Positions 43,353 to 52,514 are shown, counted from the stretch's first letter. The stretch: 64,000 bases of DNA from Scalindua_A sp046757465 (GCA_046757465.1 JBHHYH010000007.1:1-64000); one strand, 5' to 3'. Program-made: numbers and translations. The notes: generated from the sequence alone by a model not told the origin.

Positions 43353-44213
43353 ATGATACCTACAGAAGAATGGCTGAGAATAATGAATCAGCAGTTTCGA
43401 AAAGCAAATATTCATCCTCGCCAAAGACCATTTAGAGCCGTAGAAGAATTTTCGAAACAGTTTAAATGTTCTGTTGCAATACCTTCTCAAACTGCAAATG
43501 TAATTTTTGATTGGTTTAAAAAAAACACACTAGAAGGGTCTCAGATTATTGGTGCCCTATTTAGAGGCACTTATTATTTCGATTCTGTATTCTGGCCTGT
43601 ATATATTCCAATTGGATACGGTCAATTTCTGTTAAATGCTTTTTCATCCCTCGAAACGATGCCTGATAATTTTAAAAAGCAAATCGAAGCTGACCGGATG
43701 GAGTTATGGAATTACGTTTTACTGTGGGTAGACTGTTTAGACTACGCATATGGTTACGATGATCTTATTAAAGATTCACTGTTCAGCAATCTCGCAGGTA
43801 ATTTCATGAAAAGTGGAAATAACGAGCTTACAGCGGCGGTTTGCATGCTCCTCCAGCAAAACCCTGAATCAAAGGCTATCGGAAGCTGCCGAATGGTAGT
43901 TGAGATGTTTTTAAAATCAATCATTATTAACAGGGCAAGTTGGAGTGAAAAGCAGGTTAGGAATCGGACTGGTCATGATTTAATAAAGGCAGCAGTTGAA
44001 GTTATTAATATAACTGGTAATACTGAATTGGAAAAATTGAAAGTCGAATATTCATTTTTTCCAGAAATACATGATAGATACAGTGGGAAAGTATGGTCTC
44101 CCATAAACTTGTGGAGAGGGTATTGCTTGGCGCAAGCGACAGCAACTATTTTCACACGCATGTATTCAGATAGAGATACTAGGAATCAGATAATGAATAA
44201 TAATAGATTCTAA
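43353..44213 (+). CDS. Hypothetical protein of the R-M island
   Basis: From the ATG at 43353 about 286 residues of an alpha-rich soluble protein. No motif of known toxins, nucleases or recombinases was seen. The middle part (QNPESKAIGSCRMVVEMFLKSIIINRASWSEKQVRNRTGHDLIKAAVEVI) resembles HEPN-type helices only loosely: it has RNRTGHD, where HEPN proteins carry RxxxxH, so a HEPN RNase fold is possible. It lies directly after the methyltransferase. Confidence 0.65.
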   Translation: MIPTEEWLRIMNQQFRKANIHPRQRPFRAVEEFSKQFKCSVAIPSQTANVIFDWFKKNTLEGSQIIGALFRGTYYFDSVFWPVYIPIGYGQFLLNAFSSLETMPDNFKKQIEADRMELWNYVLLWVDCLDYAYGYDDLIKDSLFSNLAGNFMKSGNNELTAAVCMLLQQNPESKAIGSCRMVVEMFLKSIIINRASWSEKQVRNRTGHDLIKAAVEVINITGNTELEKLKVEYSFFPEIHDRYSGKVWSPINLWRGYCLAQATATIFTRMYSDRDTRNQIMNNNRF

Positions 44214-44337
44214 CATCTGCGTGGAGAGCGACTGTTTGTTAAACAGGCAAATCAGGTTCAATATTATTATGGCCTTGTCAGTTAAATTTGTAAAATCTGA
44301 TTATATAGAAATTATATAATTACATTGTATTAGAAGA

Positions 44338-44762
44338 ATGAATTTTTACTGTTTTTGTATTGAACAATTAGACCTAGCAGCAAAACAATTTCAAGTTAAC
44401 ACTCCAAGTTATGGTCGTTTTTCTTTATTAATTACCGATAATATTGTTGAATTAATGATTATATTTATGGTGAAAATTCACAATACATAAAAGAAATTGA
44501 AAAGTGTGAAAATCACAATCAAGTTCAAGAAATAATTGCCAAAGCGAGAAAAGATTGGAAGCCGAAATTCAATTATAATCCTATTTGCAAATGGGAAAAA
44601 AGAGCAAAAGAATTAGTTAAAGAAAATAATTGTTCAAAATTAATGGTCAAATTTGATGGTCTCAAAAGGGATATCGCTTATTTTGAAAAAGTAACTAATG
44701 AAGCTGCGTACCAACTAGATAAATGGATACAGCACGAACTGGATGTTATGCGAGGAAAATAG
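44338..44762 (+). pseudogene. Frameshifted small gene in the R-M island
   Basis: An ATG at 44338 opens a frame (MNFYCFCIEQLDLA...) that ends in a stop at about 44490. A second frame, overlapping by some 30 bases, then continues for about 97 codons to the stop at 44760-44762 with clear coding character (EIIAKARKDWKPKFNYNPICKWEKRAKELVKENN). A single base change near 44465 would join the two into one protein of roughly 140 residues. Family unknown. Confidence 0.55.
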
Positions 44763-45056
44763 TTATACATTTAAGTATTGTATTATCCGCTAACAATTCA
44801 TTCTAAACAAATCGGGGACCCGCCAAACAAACTGTCGGGCAGGCAGCTGTTGTATATGCTCTGTGGTGAACTCTGCTATCCAGGGTCAAACCAGACATAG
44901 AGGAAAGAGGGCATGATGGCACGAATTGTTGTCATAGGTAGTTTATAGTCTATCTATCAAATAGATAGCGACTATTTATAAAATTTATGCTTTACATTTC
45001 ACTTTTTAAATTTTCCGTGCCTTGAGTAAAAAAATTTAATCGAAATCTGAAAGAAA
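44763..45056. other. Island margin with remnant start of an oxidoreductase-like frame
   Basis: At 44913-44948 a tiny frame MMARIVVIGSL followed by TAG looks like the beginning of an FAD/NAD-binding protein cut off at its GxG motif. Next to it CTATCTATCAAATAGATAG (near 44950) forms a hairpin. No complete gene lies here. Confidence 0.35.
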
Positions 45057-46358
45057 TTGAATAAACGAAACATAACAGGCCACAAACAGGTTCTCGCAGA
45101 GATATCCAAAACCAGGGATGTTTTTATCGAACTGGATGATTTCTTCCTCAAGGCAGATGAAAATATTGCCAATGATCCAGACGATCCGCGGGAAGGAATC
45201 GGTCGTTTCCCAGGTCTTGACCGATTGATGCTCATCATACCCTGTGTAATCAACCGCCTCGAGGAAGATATATCTAAAAGCAAAGAGGGTGAAAATATTT
45301 CACCGATCACAGAAGGCCTACAGGCGATAAAAGAAGGCGTAAATAGTGTATTGGCCTATTATCTGCAGGACGATGTCGATGGTGCACTCAATTTACTAAG
45401 TAATGCCCTGTCAAATATAGACAATCTTTCCAGTAAGAAGTTCCAATCCAACATTCGTTTTCTCCGTGACATAGCCAGAATTGCGCCGGACTTTCAGATA
45501 CTCCTTGATATGTTTGGAGGATTCTGGGAAAGCAGACGGATAAGACCCAAAGAACCTGAAACCGATGAATCGTGGTCACCTGAACGTTGGTTATATTATT
45601 ACAGGGAACAAGCCCGGCTTGAAGAACCCCTCATCGCTATGGTTGATGCCGAAGGCCTCTCTGAAGCAAGCCTTGAAAAAGGTATGAAACAGATGATAGA
45701 AGAAAGCGAACAAAGGGACAAGATGATGGAAAAACATTTTATCTCTCATAAACTGATGAGAAACAGGGATGCATCCTTTGACCCGGAACATCCGGAAAAG
45801 TTCTTAGATCTCTCAAATATTCCAGATATGAAAGACGAAGACGATGATGATTATGAAGTCAGGTCTATAGACCTCCGTTACGAGGATGAAGAAGAACCTG
45901 AACCCTGGGCCAGTTCCCTGCCAGAACTACAAAATTGGAATAAATTTACATCTGAATCATCAAAGGATGATTCGGAATTATTCCTTCCGAATTTTGAAGA
46001 TGACCCGGTTTACCGCTTGCTTAAGCCTTTTACGCACAATGTTTTTAAATGTCAAAAACATGATCATCACCATCGGGTTAAAGAAAGTGGAAGCGGAGAA
46101 AACCAGATGCGTTCGCCTCTGGAGAATTATTTAGTGATTCTGGCCGTCAAACCACAGGCACGAATATCATCTTGCGCAGTTTGGACTGAAAGCGTCGGAC
46201 ACGAAGCACCGAGAAAAGGCGTATATATGTTCACCATGGAATGCTTGGAAAGGATTGCTGTAGCTATAGAAAGATTCTCCGAGGAACATCTTTACTCTCT
46301 TGCTACCGAAGCACGAAATATAAAAAAGCAGATTGAGAAAATACTTACTGTAAGTTAA
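45057..46358 (+). CDS. Large acidic protein of unknown function
   Basis: 433 residues read from a TTG at 45057. It is helical, with an acidic central stretch (DMKDEDDDDYEVRSIDLRYEDEEEPEPW) and two His-rich points (KCQKHDHHHRV). No signal peptide, membrane segment or known fold recognised. It precedes the citrate synthase by 33 bases on the same strand, so it may be co-transcribed with it. The start is unsure. Confidence 0.7.
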   Translation: MNKRNITGHKQVLAEISKTRDVFIELDDFFLKADENIANDPDDPREGIGRFPGLDRLMLIIPCVINRLEEDISKSKEGENISPITEGLQAIKEGVNSVLAYYLQDDVDGALNLLSNALSNIDNLSSKKFQSNIRFLRDIARIAPDFQILLDMFGGFWESRRIRPKEPETDESWSPERWLYYYREQARLEEPLIAMVDAEGLSEASLEKGMKQMIEESEQRDKMMEKHFISHKLMRNRDASFDPEHPEKFLDLSNIPDMKDEDDDDYEVRSIDLRYEDEEEPEPWASSLPELQNWNKFTSESSKDDSELFLPNFEDDPVYRLLKPFTHNVFKCQKHDHHHRVKESGSGENQMRSPLENYLVILAVKPQARISSCAVWTESVGHEAPRKGVYMFTMECLERIAVAIERFSEEHLYSLATEARNIKKQIEKILTVS

Positions 46359-46391
46359 TAAGGATAATACATCCCTTTTTAGGAGTATAAA

Positions 46392-47522
46392 GTGAACGAC
46401 AAACCCAAAATTGCCTCCGGACTTGAAGGGGTGATAGCGGGAAGAACATCTATCTGCAAAATAGATGAAGATCAATGCGAACTCTTTTACGGTGGATATT
46501 CCATTGATGATCTTGCCTTAAACTCAAATTTTGAAGAAGTAACATACCTCTTATTGAACGGTGATCTTCCTGATAAAAAAGGTTTGAAGGATTTCTGCAA
46601 CAAATTATCAGCCGAAAGAGAAATACCTGTTGAATTGATAAATATTATTAAGGAACTCCCAGGAGAAACCGACCCAATGGATGTCTTAAAGATTGCCGTT
46701 GGAATTCTTCATACATCAGACCCTGACGGGACGTCAAATACAGACGATGCAAATATGAGAAAGGCCATAAGGCTTATAGCAAAGATTCCAACAATTATTA
46801 CGTACGATTATAGGATAACAAATGATCTGGAACCGGTTGAACCTAATGCCCGGCTTTCTTTTGCGTCAAATTTCTTGTATATGCTGAATGGAGAGGAACC
46901 TGAAAGCTATAAGTCTGATGTGCTTGATAAATCATTAATACTTTATGCCGAACATGGATTAAATGCCTCTACCTTTGCAGCAAGGGTAGTCGCCTCGACC
47001 CTTTCCGACCTTCACTCTGCTGTTATGGCGGCTATTGGAGCCTTAAAGGGTCCCTTACACGGTGGCGCTAATGAGAGAGTGATGGAGATGCTTCTTGAAA
47101 TAGGTAATGTGGAAAAAGTCGAACCATGGATCAAGCAAGCCCTGTCTGAAAAAAAGCACATAATGGGTTTTGGCCACAGGGTCTATAAAAAACAAGATCC
47201 AAGGAATCCCATAATAAAAGGATTGGTAAAGGAATTAGGAGAAAGGCTTGAAAATAATAAGTGGTTTGAGATATCTCAAAAGGTGGAAGATATCGTGACC
47301 GCAAAAAAAGGGCTTCATTCTAATCTGGACTTTTACACTTCTTCAGCCTATTACCTTTTAGGCATCCCTATCCCCCTTTATACACCTATATTTGTTGCTT
47401 CAAGGGTTACAGGCTGGATAGCCCATGTCATGGAACAATATAATGACAACAGACTCATAAGGCCCAGAAGCGAATATATAGGACATGAAAAAAGGAAGTA
47501 TGTTCCACTTGAAGACAGGTGA
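46392..47522 (+). CDS. prpC: Citrate/2-methylcitrate synthase
   Basis: Short citrate synthase, 376 residues. GLEGVIAGRTSICKID and the GYSIDDLA opening, the catalytic His in EHGLNASTFAARV, GALKGPLHGGANE, MGFGHRVYKKQDPRN, and the catalytic Asp region SNLDFYTSSAYYLLGIP, followed by RPRSEYIG. The start is GTG at 46392 with AGGAG upstream. As prpD and prpB lie upstream, methylcitrate synthase is likely, although it could also be the TCA citrate synthase. Confidence 0.92.
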   Translation: MNDKPKIASGLEGVIAGRTSICKIDEDQCELFYGGYSIDDLALNSNFEEVTYLLLNGDLPDKKGLKDFCNKLSAEREIPVELINIIKELPGETDPMDVLKIAVGILHTSDPDGTSNTDDANMRKAIRLIAKIPTIITYDYRITNDLEPVEPNARLSFASNFLYMLNGEEPESYKSDVLDKSLILYAEHGLNASTFAARVVASTLSDLHSAVMAAIGALKGPLHGGANERVMEMLLEIGNVEKVEPWIKQALSEKKHIMGFGHRVYKKQDPRNPIIKGLVKELGERLENNKWFEISQKVEDIVTAKKGLHSNLDFYTSSAYYLLGIPIPLYTPIFVASRVTGWIAHVMEQYNDNRLIRPRSEYIGHEKRKYVPLEDR

Positions 47523-47540
47523 TAGTAAAAACGCAAGGTT

Positions 47541-48719
47541 TTATTTTCCTTTATTCTGACTATCCTCGTATAAGGGAGACATTTCTCTCAGTCTTTTGAT
47601 GATAGGAGGAAGTGTTTCCAGGACGTATTCGATGTGCTCCTCAGAATTATCTATTCCCAAACTAAAGAGTATCGAACCCTGGGCTATTGAATCTTCCACA
47701 CCCATCGCACTCAGGACGTGAGACGACTTTAATGCCCTGGATGTACATGCAGAACCGGAAGAGACAGCTATCCCCTTCATATCAAGAAATAGTAAAATAG
47801 ATTCGCCTTCAACATATTCTAAACATATATTTATATTGTTAGGCAATCGCTTTTCCGGGTGACCATTCAGGTGAATATGATCTATTGATTTAATTAAGCC
47901 ATTTAGTAACTTGTCACGTAAGGGTATCAGCACGCTTGTGCGTGTTTCCATCTCTTTCTTTGCCAATTCGGCAGCTTTTCCCATGCCTACGATTCCGGGA
48001 ATATTTTCCGTACCTGCACGACGTCCACCTTCCTGCACTCCACCTTCAATAAAGGGAACTATCCTTGTCCGCTCTCTCAGGAATAATGCACCCACACCGG
48101 GTGGACCATAGAATTGATTACTGGACAGACTCAATGCATCTGCCATCATGTTGTTTACGTCTACGGGAATAGAACCGGTTGATGCTACGGCGTCGACATG
48201 AAATAGTACTCCATGCTCCTTGACTACCTTTCCGATTTCTTCGATTGGTTCGATGGTACCCACCTCAGTATTTGCATGCATGATAGAGACGAGGATTGTA
48301 TCAGGAGTAATGGCCTTTGCCACTTCGCCGGGATCTATCACCCCATACTTATCAACAGGTATATGGGTAACCTTGAAGCCAACCTTTTCTAATCTTTTTA
48401 AAGGGTTAAGGATAGAAAAATGTTCTATCTTAGACGTGATAATGTGTTTACCCTTTTTCTGGTTTGCCAGTGCCAGCCCTCTCAGGGCAAAATTATTTGC
48501 CTCACTTCCACTTGCCGTAAAGATTATTTCGTCTGCTTTTGCCCCTATGAGTGATGCCACCTTCTCTCTTGCAGACTTAACTACTTTGTTTGCAGTTTGC
48601 CCAAAATGGTGCAGATTTGATGGATTGCCGTAGCAATTATTTATAGAATCAACCATTTCCTCTATGACGGAAGGGTGAATTGGCGTGCACGAAGCATGAT
48701 CAAGATATATTTTCTCCAA
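47541..48719 (-). CDS. NifS/IscS-like cysteine desulfurase homologue lacking the PLP lysine
   Basis: 392 residues of the class V aminotransferase fold: IYLDHASCTPIHPSV, FTASGSEANNFALRG, and HVDAVASTGSIPVDVN. The usual S-H-K-F-G-P, where Lys binds PLP, reads SLSSNQFYGPPGVGALF, so Lys is replaced by Gln, and the Gln normally following DAV is Ala. The cysteine loop (AVSSGSACTSRALKSSHVL) is intact. A. fulgidus IscS likewise has no PLP lysine. It may be a Fe-S scaffold partner or sulfur carrier rather than a desulfurase. Confidence 0.88.
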   Translation of the reverse strand: MEKIYLDHASCTPIHPSVIEEMVDSINNCYGNPSNLHHFGQTANKVVKSAREKVASLIGAKADEIIFTASGSEANNFALRGLALANQKKGKHIITSKIEHFSILNPLKRLEKVGFKVTHIPVDKYGVIDPGEVAKAITPDTILVSIMHANTEVGTIEPIEEIGKVVKEHGVLFHVDAVASTGSIPVDVNNMMADALSLSSNQFYGPPGVGALFLRERTRIVPFIEGGVQEGGRRAGTENIPGIVGMGKAAELAKKEMETRTSVLIPLRDKLLNGLIKSIDHIHLNGHPEKRLPNNINICLEYVEGESILLFLDMKGIAVSSGSACTSRALKSSHVLSAMGVEDSIAQGSILFSLGIDNSEEHIEYVLETLPPIIKRLREMSPLYEDSQNKGK

Positions 48720-48782
48720 TGCATTTACTCCTTAATATTTTAATTTCCATGTTACTATTTATCTGCAAAGACGCCAAGCCAC

Positions 48783-48910
48783 GAAAGAAGTGAATATCTC
48801 TGGTTAAGTAGTTAGGTTAAGGTAAAGATGCCAGTTTGGTCAATAGGTTAAGTAGTTTGTCTTTCATTACCTTACCTTAACCCAACTACTACACCGGCTT
48901 CCTAACCATT
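48783..48910. repeat. AT-rich repeat cluster upstream of the desulfurase-like gene
   Basis: CATTACCTTACCTTAACCCAACTAC-type sequence (48865-48889) is the inverted counterpart of GTTAAGTAGTTAGG...GTTAAGG at its left (near 48802-48822), and recurs at 61637-61656 with one GTAAG unit fewer. No gene is present. Confidence 0.55.
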
Positions 48911-48951
48911 ACCTTCAACCCAACATTAGTAGCTTAGTGTTTGATCTATTT

Positions 48952-51183
48952 TCATCTGCAATAACTTTCCAGTTTTTTTAACCCTGCATATTCCAGCGCT
49001 AACTTTTTAATACAACCACCAAAATCAACAAATACTGTGTCAGAAGACGGATTGATTTTTATAATCTTTCCACGGCCAAAGTGTGCGTGCTCTACAATAT
49101 CACCAGGGTTCAAGTTGTTGCTGTTGGTATTTGCATAAGGTTGCATCTCCTGATTAAGGTTGTCTTCTTCCTTCGTGTCACTATGATTAGAATCATAATC
49201 TGAACTCGGGAATTCTGTATTGCCTTTTGCATACTCAGGCTGAAATTCATCCATATAAGAGTAACAGTCTGTTTTGTCGATTGCCTCTATAGAGTCTTCC
49301 GGTATCTCACTCAAAAACCTGGAAGGAATGCATGGTGTTCGCTGGCCGAATTTAGTCCTGTGTCTGGTATGGGTTATAAACAGCTCCTTTTGTGCCCTGG
49401 TGATACCTACGTAACAAAGGCGACGTTCTTCCTCTATCTCATCATCTGAATCCTTTGATTGCGAATGCGGTAACAACCCTTCCTCAAGCCCCGTTATAAA
49501 GACAACCGGAAATTCCAGTCCCTTTGCGGCATGCAATGTCATGAGGGTAACGGCCTCTGTTTCTTCGTCCCATTTATCAATGTTTGAGATTAATGACACT
49601 TCTTCCAAAAATCCCAGGAGTGAACCGTCCAGGTTTGAGGTGTCGTATTCAAGGGCTGCATTCACGAGTTCTTCAATGTTTTCCAGCCTCTCTCTACCAT
49701 CGTTATCATAAGTGTGTTTCAAATAATCGATATAACCGATTGCGTCTATTACGTGTCTCACAAATTCCATTACAGGATAAGTCGGTAACTTATATAACCT
49801 GGAAAAAATATTACAAAATCCTTCTACTATTCTAGCATTTTTTGGCTTTATATCCGTGATTTCCTGAACTCGAGACATAGCCTCTAAGAGGTTTATATTC
49901 TGTACAGAAGCCCATTCTCTTAATCGTTTCATGGTTGTTGGCCCTATGCCTCTCGGTGGGACGTTCACAATTCTTTCAAATGATAAATCATCGCTAGGAT
50001 TAACACAGAGTTTAAGATATGCAAGAATATCTTTTATTTCCTTTCTTTGGAAGAACTCAACACTGCCCACAATAGAGTAAGGTATACCTTCCTTGCGTAA
50101 ATAACTTTCAAATACCCTTGACTGCGCATTTGTACGGTAAAAGATTGCTATGTCAGAATGCCTGTTTCCGGTATTTACAAATTTGGTGATGTAACTGGCT
50201 ATCTCCATTGCTTCAATATTTTCATCCTCGCAATGAATCATTCTAACCCTGTTTCCTTCATTATTTTGAGTCCAGAGAGATTTAGGTTTCCTTGATATGT
50301 TATTCTTGATTACCTCTGAGGCGACATTAAGAATAACCTTGGTAGAACGGTAATTCTGTTCAAGTCGAACTGTCTTTGCGTCCGGATAATCTTCTTCAAA
50401 ATTGAGTATGTTCTGTATGTTGGCGCCGCGCCACCCGTAAATAGATTGATCAGGATCTCCCGTGGCGCAAATATTCCTATATCTTTGAGATAATAGTCTG
50501 ATGATTGTGTACTGTGCATGATTTGTATCTTGATACTCATCAATGAGTATATATTTGAATTTATCCTGGTATTTCTCCAATTCTTCAGGATAATCTTTAA
50601 AAAGATGCACAACCATGGAGAGTAAATCATCAAAGTCCAGCGCATTATTTGCTTCAAGGGTTTTTTGATACTTGGCATATACACTGGCGACTATCTTATT
50701 ATAATAGCCTGACCTGTATTCAGAAAATTTCTCTGCACTTAATAACTCATTCTTTGCATTACTTATTGACGCAGCTATAGAACCCGGCCTCCAATTCGTG
50801 GTATCCAGATTTAGTTCATTCATCACAGACTTTATGCACGTGAGCTGATCACCTGTGTCGTATATGGTAAAGTGTTTGGAGTAACCCAATTGTTCGATCT
50901 CATTCCTTAATATCCTTGCGCACATGGCGTGAAAAGTTGAAATCCAAAGGCCTTTCTGGTCCAGGAACTCATCCAGCCTTTCCTTCATTTCATTAGCAGC
51001 CTTATTAGTGAATGTTATGGCCAGGATATTAAGCTGGGAAATGCCTTTCTCAATGAGATGTCCTATCCTGCGTGTAATTACCCTTGTCTTGCCACTTCCG
51101 GCCCCTGCAATTACAAGCAAAGGACCATCAATATGTGTGATTGCCTCTTTTTGAGATTCAGTTACATTGTCTAAGATATTCAT
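48952..51183 (-). CDS. pcrA: UvrD/PcrA-type DNA helicase
   Basis: Superfamily 1 3'-5' helicase for repair and replication restart, 743 residues, standard length. Motif Ia/I AGAGSGKTRVITRR, GFDFDDLLS-type NALDFDDLL, motif II DEYQDTNHAQY, GDPDQSIYGWRGA, RLEQNYRS, and VTLMTLHAAKGLEFPVVFITGLEEGLLPH, then the RLCYVGITRAQ motif VI. The C-terminal 60 residues end in the tudor-like HFGRGKIIKI. The gene ends shortly before the repeats at 48783. Confidence 0.96.
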   Translation of the reverse strand: MNILDNVTESQKEAITHIDGPLLVIAGAGSGKTRVITRRIGHLIEKGISQLNILAITFTNKAANEMKERLDEFLDQKGLWISTFHAMCARILRNEIEQLGYSKHFTIYDTGDQLTCIKSVMNELNLDTTNWRPGSIAASISNAKNELLSAEKFSEYRSGYYNKIVASVYAKYQKTLEANNALDFDDLLSMVVHLFKDYPEELEKYQDKFKYILIDEYQDTNHAQYTIIRLLSQRYRNICATGDPDQSIYGWRGANIQNILNFEEDYPDAKTVRLEQNYRSTKVILNVASEVIKNNISRKPKSLWTQNNEGNRVRMIHCEDENIEAMEIASYITKFVNTGNRHSDIAIFYRTNAQSRVFESYLRKEGIPYSIVGSVEFFQRKEIKDILAYLKLCVNPSDDLSFERIVNVPPRGIGPTTMKRLREWASVQNINLLEAMSRVQEITDIKPKNARIVEGFCNIFSRLYKLPTYPVMEFVRHVIDAIGYIDYLKHTYDNDGRERLENIEELVNAALEYDTSNLDGSLLGFLEEVSLISNIDKWDEETEAVTLMTLHAAKGLEFPVVFITGLEEGLLPHSQSKDSDDEIEEERRLCYVGITRAQKELFITHTRHRTKFGQRTPCIPSRFLSEIPEDSIEAIDKTDCYSYMDEFQPEYAKGNTEFPSSDYDSNHSDTKEEDNLNQEMQPYANTNSNNLNPGDIVEHAHFGRGKIIKINPSSDTVFVDFGGCIKKLALEYAGLKKLESYCR

Positions 51184-51274
51184 GTCTTGTAGATTAGTGA
51201 TCAGAGTGATCTAAAGAGAAAAATGACTAAGGTGCCTAAAGTTAGTATTACCTAATTTGAGCAATTTTTGATAA

Positions 51275-51358
51275 AAAATGTAGGGGCTGATGCCCTCATC
51301 AGCCTCCTGATGTTTCCATCAGACTTTATAAGGCTCGTTTGGGAAACGAGCCCTACAT
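51275..51358. repeat. Intergenic hairpin repeat between the helicase and DUF2442 genes
   Basis: GGCTCGTTT and AAACGAGCC (51332-51352) form a nine-base stem, and TGTAGGGGC near 51281 pairs roughly with GCCCTACAT near 51350. This resembles dispersed genomic repeats of the TGTAGGGGC type. The 257-base gap holds no gene. Confidence 0.5.
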
Positions 51359-51440
51359 ATCCGATATATGTAGAAATAGCAAGTAATTCACTGCATTCTT
51401 TATATTCTAATTTTACTTTCTCCCGGGATAACGGTTGAAT

Positions 51441-51782
51441 TTAGTGGCGGCGTTTACGACGTTTGCTTGAATGCCTTGTTAGGCTAAATTTATGTTTACT
51501 TAACCATTTTTTGAAAGAAGCTTGACTTTCCCCTGATGGTTTGCCAGCCACCAATCCCTCAACGCTGATGTCTTCGTCAATGTCTTCCCAATGAATTCCA
51601 TGACCCCTACTGATTAATCTCCAGTTGTTTCGCTCCCTTGAAGAAGCATGTACCAGACGAGGGAACCACTCTAAAGGAACCGAAATAGTTCTTCCATCAC
51701 TTAGGTCTACGATCAGAGCATCCTTTGTCAATTTTACATTTTCAGCTCTCGGGACTTCTATTTCAACTCCAGAAATATTCAT
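51441..51782 (-). CDS. DUF2442-type protein of a toxin-antitoxin-like pair
   Basis: 113 residues. DALIVDLSDGRTISVPLEWFPRLVHASSRERNNWRLISRGHGIHWEDIDEDISVEGLVAG is the DUF2442 core. It often lies next to a DUF4160 gene, as here, where the two overlap by 20 bases. The unit is suspected to be a toxin-antitoxin pair but the activity is unknown. The C-terminus is Arg/Lys-rich (KRRKRRH). Confidence 0.85.
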   Translation of the reverse strand: MNISGVEIEVPRAENVKLTKDALIVDLSDGRTISVPLEWFPRLVHASSRERNNWRLISRGHGIHWEDIDEDISVEGLVAGKPSGESQASFKKWLSKHKFSLTRHSSKRRKRRH

Positions 51783-51999
51783 TCCATGCCTCCAATAATT
51801 TTGAATGGTTTTTATTAATAATTTTATGTATTTTACTAACTTCTATCCGTTTAAATCCTCCACTACTTTGTAATCTGACAGGATCAAGCCAGAATTTCGC
51901 AATTTTGTTCTCTTGCTCCACATGAATATGTGGAGGTTCATCCTTATCTCCAGCATAGAAGAAAAAGCGATAAGAACCTATTCTAAGTACTGTTGGCAT
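51763..51999 (-). CDS. DUF4160-type protein of a toxin-antitoxin-like pair
   Basis: 78 residues with the full DUF4160 consensus: PTVLRIGSYRFFFYAGDKDEPPHIHVEQENKIAKFWLDPVRLQSS and a helix with KIHKIINKNHSKLLEAW. It is the upstream partner of the DUF2442 gene; translation is coupled by the overlap. Function is unknown. Confidence 0.88.
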   Translation of the reverse strand: MPTVLRIGSYRFFFYAGDKDEPPHIHVEQENKIAKFWLDPVRLQSSGGFKRIEVSKIHKIINKNHSKLLEAWNEYFWS

Positions 52000-52109
52000 T
52001 TATTCTTTATAGTATCATATTGTTAGACAAACACTCGAGCTAATCTACCTGTGATCCGATGGGCATGATATCAAAAAGAAATGTACAATGGAAGTCGTAA
52101 TATTGAAAT

Positions 52110-52215
52110 ATAAGCCTTCTGGCGAGCAAGCCTAAACCAGCGTGTAGCTTCTAGCGGGATCAATCTTGTAAGATTGATCCTAAATGTTTTGATTCAGGCT
52201 ACAAGCCTGAACCAG
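52110..52215. repeat. Intergenic repeat with direct and inverted parts
   Basis: AACCAGCGTG occurs twice (near 52136 and 52211). GATCAATCTT/AAGATTGATC and TTCAGGCT/AGCCTGAA make hairpins between. This is a palindromic repeat between the DUF4160 gene and the HicB-like gene. Confidence 0.55.
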
Positions 52216-52229
52216 CGTGAAGCGATTCG

Positions 52230-52514
52230 CTATGCATATTTTAATCTTCCCCTAGGAACTGGAATTTCTCTTCCAAGAGCCTCCGCTGTTTCAATCCATT
52301 CTTTAATAACTTCCTGGACATTGGTTAAGGCTTCTTGATATGTTTTGCCATCTGACATGCATCCAGCTAATTCTGGCACCTCTGCTATGAAAGCCTCATC
52401 ATCCTTGCTCCAATAAATAATAATCTCGTATTTACTATTCATATTTGTACATTCTTTGTACCTTTTTGCGTATTTACCTCTAACACCTTTATTAAAATCA
52501 TATTCTTTTCGCAT
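52230..52514 (-). CDS. HicB-like antitoxin with an antitoxin-type N-terminal extension
   Basis: 94 residues. Residues 25-94 are a HicB domain (YEIIIYWSKDDEAFIAEVPELAGCMSDGKTYQEALTNVQEVIKEWIETA). The first 24 (RKEYDFNKGVRGKYAKRY) are the start of a separate, common antitoxin family. The gene may be a fusion, or the HicB start may be the ATG at 52442. No HicA toxin gene is adjacent. Confidence 0.8.
   Translation of the reverse strand: MRKEYDFNKGVRGKYAKRYKECTNMNSKYEIIIYWSKDDEAFIAEVPELAGCMSDGKTYQEALTNVQEVIKEWIETAEALGREIPVPRGRLKYA

Noticed and set aside
43280..44860. Integron attC-like sites (TAACAAG after the methylase, CTAACATC after the next gene, GCTAACAATTCATTC near 44793)
   Set aside because: The left ends look like attC cores, but the RYYYAAC consensus is not met, no matching right-hand GTTRRRY core was found in each case, and no integrase is present.
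48180..48200. GTCGAC site as evidence against a GTCGAC-specific R-M system
   Set aside because: A site is present near 48191, but sites are expected to be methylated in the host, so presence does not refute the assignment.
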